A DNA stretch of 24,044 nucleotides from Palsa-892 sp035295845 (GTDB taxonomy: Bacteria; Pseudomonadota; Alphaproteobacteria; Rhizobiales; Xanthobacteraceae). The stretch lies in NCBI GenBank assembly GCA_035295845.1, contig DATGIF010000021.1, positions 1-24,044 on the forward strand, given 5' to 3'. Of the stretch, positions 21,814 through 24,044 are shown one piece after another (the stretch's first letter is position 1; each line of letters begins with the position of its first letter). Both the position numbers and the translations under genes were made by a program. Below the pieces are notes generated by a model. That model saw nothing but the letters and a program-made list of their open reading frames with translations, had not been told where the DNA came from and did not search any database.

Positions 21814-21830
21814 TTCGCGCCAAACGCGAA
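21814..21830 (+). other. Short inverted repeat in the lptF leader
   Basis: TTCGCG (21814-21819) and CGCGAA (21825-21830) are exact inverted copies around CCAAA, about 20 bp before the lptF ATG and just upstream of its GGGGA ribosome-binding site. It is short and may be chance in DNA of this composition. Confidence 0.2.
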
Positions 21831-21850
21831 GCGGCGTGGGGATACAATTT

Positions 21851-23008
21851 ATGGGGCGGCTCGACCGATACATCCTGGTCACGGCCGGTGCCGCGTTCAT
21901 CGCGGCGCTGTCAACGCTCACGGGCATGGTCTGGCTCACCCAGATCCTGCGGCGCTTCGATCTCGTGACCAGCCAAGGCCAGACCATCCTCGTGTTTTTC
22001 ACGGTGACGGGCCTCGCCCTTCCGACGCTCGTCCTCCTCACCGCGCCGATCTCGCTCTTCCTCGCGATCGCCTACACGCTCAACCGCTTCAGCGGCGATT
22101 CCGAACTGATCGTGATGAGTGCCGCGGGCTACAGCCAGTGGCAACTCTTCCGGCCGCTTTTGATTTTCTCGCTCTTCGTCACCGCGGTTTCCGCCGTCCT
22201 CAGTCTCGACGGGGGTCCGCTCAGTGTCCGCATGCTGCGCGAGCAGCTGGCGAAAGTGAACGCCGATATCATCAACAACGTGGCCCAGCCCGGTCGCTTC
22301 GCGGCGCTCGACAGGGGACTGACGGTCCATATCCGCGAGCGCGCGTCGGGCGGCATCTTGCGCGGGATTTTCGTGCACGATTCGCGCGACCCCAAGGCGA
22401 TCACGACCTACATCGCCGACCGCGGCCAGATCGTCTCTTCCGATTCCGGGATCTTTCTCGTGCTCGAGGACGGCACCATGCACCGCGCGGCGGAGAGAGC
22501 CACCAATGCCTCGATGGTCGAATTCAAGAACTATGCGTTCGACATGTCACAGTTCAACGCCAGCGATAAAGCCGGGCAGTCGCGGATCGCCGACCGGCCG
22601 CTCCTCGATCTTCTGTGGCCCCCGGAAGACGACCCCAATGTCAAACCCGACGACAGCCGCATCCGCGTCGAGCTGCACAAGCGGCTTTCAACCCCGCTCT
22701 ATCCGCTGGCGGCGTTCATCATCCCCTTCGCGTTTCTCGGCACGCCGCAAACGACGCGGCAAAACCGCAACGCCGCGATCGCCGCTGCCGGCTTCATCTT
22801 CATGGCGATCGAGATCGCGGGCTTCGGCACCTGGGGATTCGTCCAGCGCAACGAGTACCTTTCGTTTCTTCCCTATCTCGTGCCGCTTGCCGCGATCGTG
22901 CCGGGGCTTCTGGCCGTTGCCGGCCTCGTCGAATTGCGGATGCCCTCTTTCATCGGAGGGATCGCCGGCATGGTGACGGCACGGCTCGAGCGAATGCAGA
23001 CGGCGTAA
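21851..23008 (+). CDS. lptF: LPS export ABC transporter permease LptF
   Basis: This 385-residue inner-membrane permease of the YjgP/YjgQ family, with LptG and the ATPase LptB, extracts LPS from the inner membrane and passes it to the Lpt bridge. Three N-terminal helices (about 8-30, 46-72, 100-122) precede a periplasmic jellyroll-like domain (about 125-265). Three further helices follow after 'ELHKRLSTPLYPLAAFIIPF', a conserved family segment. ATG 21851 is chosen because 'GRLDRYIL' is the family N-terminus; a GTG at 21836 in frame is less likely. lptG starts nine bases after the stop. Its presence confirms an LPS-bearing outer membrane and links to the glycosyltransferases at the left end of the window. 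Confidence 0.93.
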   Translation: MGRLDRYILVTAGAAFIAALSTLTGMVWLTQILRRFDLVTSQGQTILVFFTVTGLALPTLVLLTAPISLFLAIAYTLNRFSGDSELIVMSAAGYSQWQLFRPLLIFSLFVTAVSAVLSLDGGPLSVRMLREQLAKVNADIINNVAQPGRFAALDRGLTVHIRERASGGILRGIFVHDSRDPKAITTYIADRGQIVSSDSGIFLVLEDGTMHRAAERATNASMVEFKNYAFDMSQFNASDKAGQSRIADRPLLDLLWPPEDDPNVKPDDSRIRVELHKRLSTPLYPLAAFIIPFAFLGTPQTTRQNRNAAIAAAGFIFMAIEIAGFGTWGFVQRNEYLSFLPYLVPLAAIVPGLLAVAGLVELRMPSFIGGIAGMVTARLERMQTA

Positions 23009-23017
23009 GGATTTGTA

Positions 23018-24044
23018 ATGGTCGCGTTCGGCAAGCTTGGGCGTTACTTCGGCCGCCGCTTTCTCGGCGCCGTCGTGCTCGTGTTCATCAACTGCGCCGT
23101 CCTCATCGGAATCGTCGATTTCTTCGAATTCAGCCGGCGGCTCGGCGAGCGCGCCGACATCTCGGTCTTGGACATCGGTTATCTCGTGCTGTTGCGGCTC
23201 CCCGCCTACAGCGAGCAAATGTTTCCGTTCGCCATTTTGATCGGCGCGATGGCGAGCTTCCTCACGCTGTCGCGGCGGCTCGAACTCGTGATCGCGCGCA
23301 CGGTCGGCGCCTCGGTCTGGCAATTCACGCTCTCGACGGTCGCGATCGCGCTTCTGCTCGGCGTCTTCCTCACCGCCGTCTACAACCCTGTTTCGGCGAG
23401 CCTGAAAGAGCGCGCGAACAAAATCGAGGCGGCGTTGTTCAACGACCGCGGCAGCGGCCTCTTCCAGCAGAGCACCGACGGAATCTGGGTGCGGCAGCAG
23501 AGCGTCGACGGCCAGGCCATCCTGCAAGCGCAGGCAAGCTCCGACAAGGGCCGCGCCATTACGGGCGTCCGCATCTTCTCCTTCGATCAGAGCGGCAATT
23601 TCGTCGAGCGCATCGAGGCGAAGTCGGCGACCCTCGGCGACGGCGTCTGGAAGCTGAAGGAAGCGCGCGTGTTCCCCGCCGGCGCCGAATGGCAGGATTA
23701 CGATTCCTATCTCGTCAGCACCAACCTCACCCCCGAGCAGGTGCAAGGCAGTCTCGGCAGCGCGGATTCGCTCTCGTTCTGGGATCTGCCTTCCGCCATC
23801 GCCGCATCCAAACGCGCCGGTATTCGCGCCGAGCGTTATCAGTTGCAATACCAGCTTCTGCTCGCCCGCCCCCTCTTGTTCGTGACGATGGTGCTGATCG
23901 CCGCCTCCGTGAGCCTGCGCATCTTCCGGCTCGGCGGCGTCGGAAAAATGATGCTCAGCGGCGTGCTCGCGGGCTTTCTGCTTTACGTGGCGCAAAAGCT
24001 CGCCGGCGAACTTGGCGAAAACGGAATCCTGCATCCGGTGGTGG
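23018..24044 (+). CDS. lptG: LPS export ABC transporter permease LptG (3' end outside window)
   Basis: The frame opened by ATG 23018 stays open for 342 codons to the right edge and is therefore partial. It begins 'GKLGRYFGRRFLGAVVLVF', a typical LptG start with the first membrane helix. It continues with 'YSEQMFPFAILIGAMASFLTLSRRLELV', a conserved cytoplasmic coupling region in LptF/LptG that contacts LptB. A periplasmic domain follows (about 115-265), then 'RYQLQYQLLLARPLLFVTMVLIAASVSLRIF' leading into the last helices. AAGGA overlaps the lptF stop seven bases before the ATG. It is translated together with lptF, its partner in the transporter. The order lptF-lptG is the common one. Confidence 0.93.
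   Translation, partial: MVAFGKLGRYFGRRFLGAVVLVFINCAVLIGIVDFFEFSRRLGERADISVLDIGYLVLLRLPAYSEQMFPFAILIGAMASFLTLSRRLELVIARTVGASVWQFTLSTVAIALLLGVFLTAVYNPVSASLKERANKIEAALFNDRGSGLFQQSTDGIWVRQQSVDGQAILQAQASSDKGRAITGVRIFSFDQSGNFVERIEAKSATLGDGVWKLKEARVFPAGAEWQDYDSYLVSTNLTPEQVQGSLGSADSLSFWDLPSAIAASKRAGIRAERYQLQYQLLLARPLLFVTMVLIAASVSLRIFRLGGVGKMMLSGVLAGFLLYVAQKLAGELGENGILHPVV

Noticed and set aside
22688..24034. 448-codon minus-strand open frame opposite lptF-lptG
   Set aside because: It covers parts of two conserved permease genes and is extremely rich in charged residues, a mirror of membrane-protein codons.
1..24044. tRNA, rRNA, CRISPR, insertion sequence or prophage
   Set aside because: I found no cloverleaf-like sequence, regular spaced repeats, transposase or integrase motifs, or terminal inverted repeats. 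A dedicated search was not possible.

Overview
The window is a contiguous piece of an alphaproteobacterial chromosome, most likely order Hyphomicrobiales (Rhizobiales). This rests on high GC, many GTG/TTG-type starts, an IF-1 with a long basic C-terminal tail, an HdaA-type DnaA regulator, and a gene order (aspS, infA, rnd, ppx-ppk, hdaA, AI-2E permease, pgsA-like, purM-purN, ndk, holC, pepA, lptF-lptG) that I recognise from that order. The family cannot be fixed by eye. I see no rRNA, tRNA, insertion sequence, prophage, CRISPR array or replication origin. Coding density is very high: no gap without a gene exceeds about 210 bp.

Region 1 (1-5022) is an envelope polysaccharide or LPS-core cluster. 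It holds the end of a WaaG-like glycosyltransferase, a glycosyltransferase/methyltransferase fusion, a GT-A type transferase with a DxD motif, a heptosyltransferase-like GT-B protein, and a free-standing SAM methyltransferase. The methyltransferase overlaps the end of aspS by an ATGA junction. Region 2 (5019-12148) is information processing and polyphosphate metabolism: infA and aspS on the minus strand, rnd on the plus strand, then ppx and ppk on the minus strand. A three-unit Pho-box-like element with a well placed -10 lies upstream of ppk, suggesting phosphate control. Region 3 (12274-14564) is a tight minus-strand operon of a CDP-alcohol phosphatidyltransferase (pgsA-like), an AI-2E/PerM permease and hdaA. 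Region 4 (14695-17529) holds purM-purN, ndk with a small cysteine-containing lipoprotein candidate, and a 46-residue membrane protein with a histidine-rich tail.

Region 5 (17530-19693) is the least conserved-looking part. It has a 72-residue exported His/Trp/Tyr-rich protein, a strong intrinsic terminator, a polytopic GT-C-like membrane protein, and an unlisted 29-codon membrane mini-gene on the minus strand downstream of holC. Region 6 (19732-24044) has pepA-holC on the minus strand and lptF-lptG on the plus strand. These last two export LPS, which links functionally back to the glycosyltransferases at the left end.

Most of the window is core genome and I do not see a clearly new multi-gene system. 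The observations I rate highest are the Pho-box-like promoter of ppk, the glycosyltransferase-methyltransferase fusion, three small membrane or exported proteins (17389-17529, 17737-17955, 19604-19693), the linkage of a phospholipid synthase to the DnaA inactivator, and a run of convergent gene pairs whose stop codons abut or overlap.
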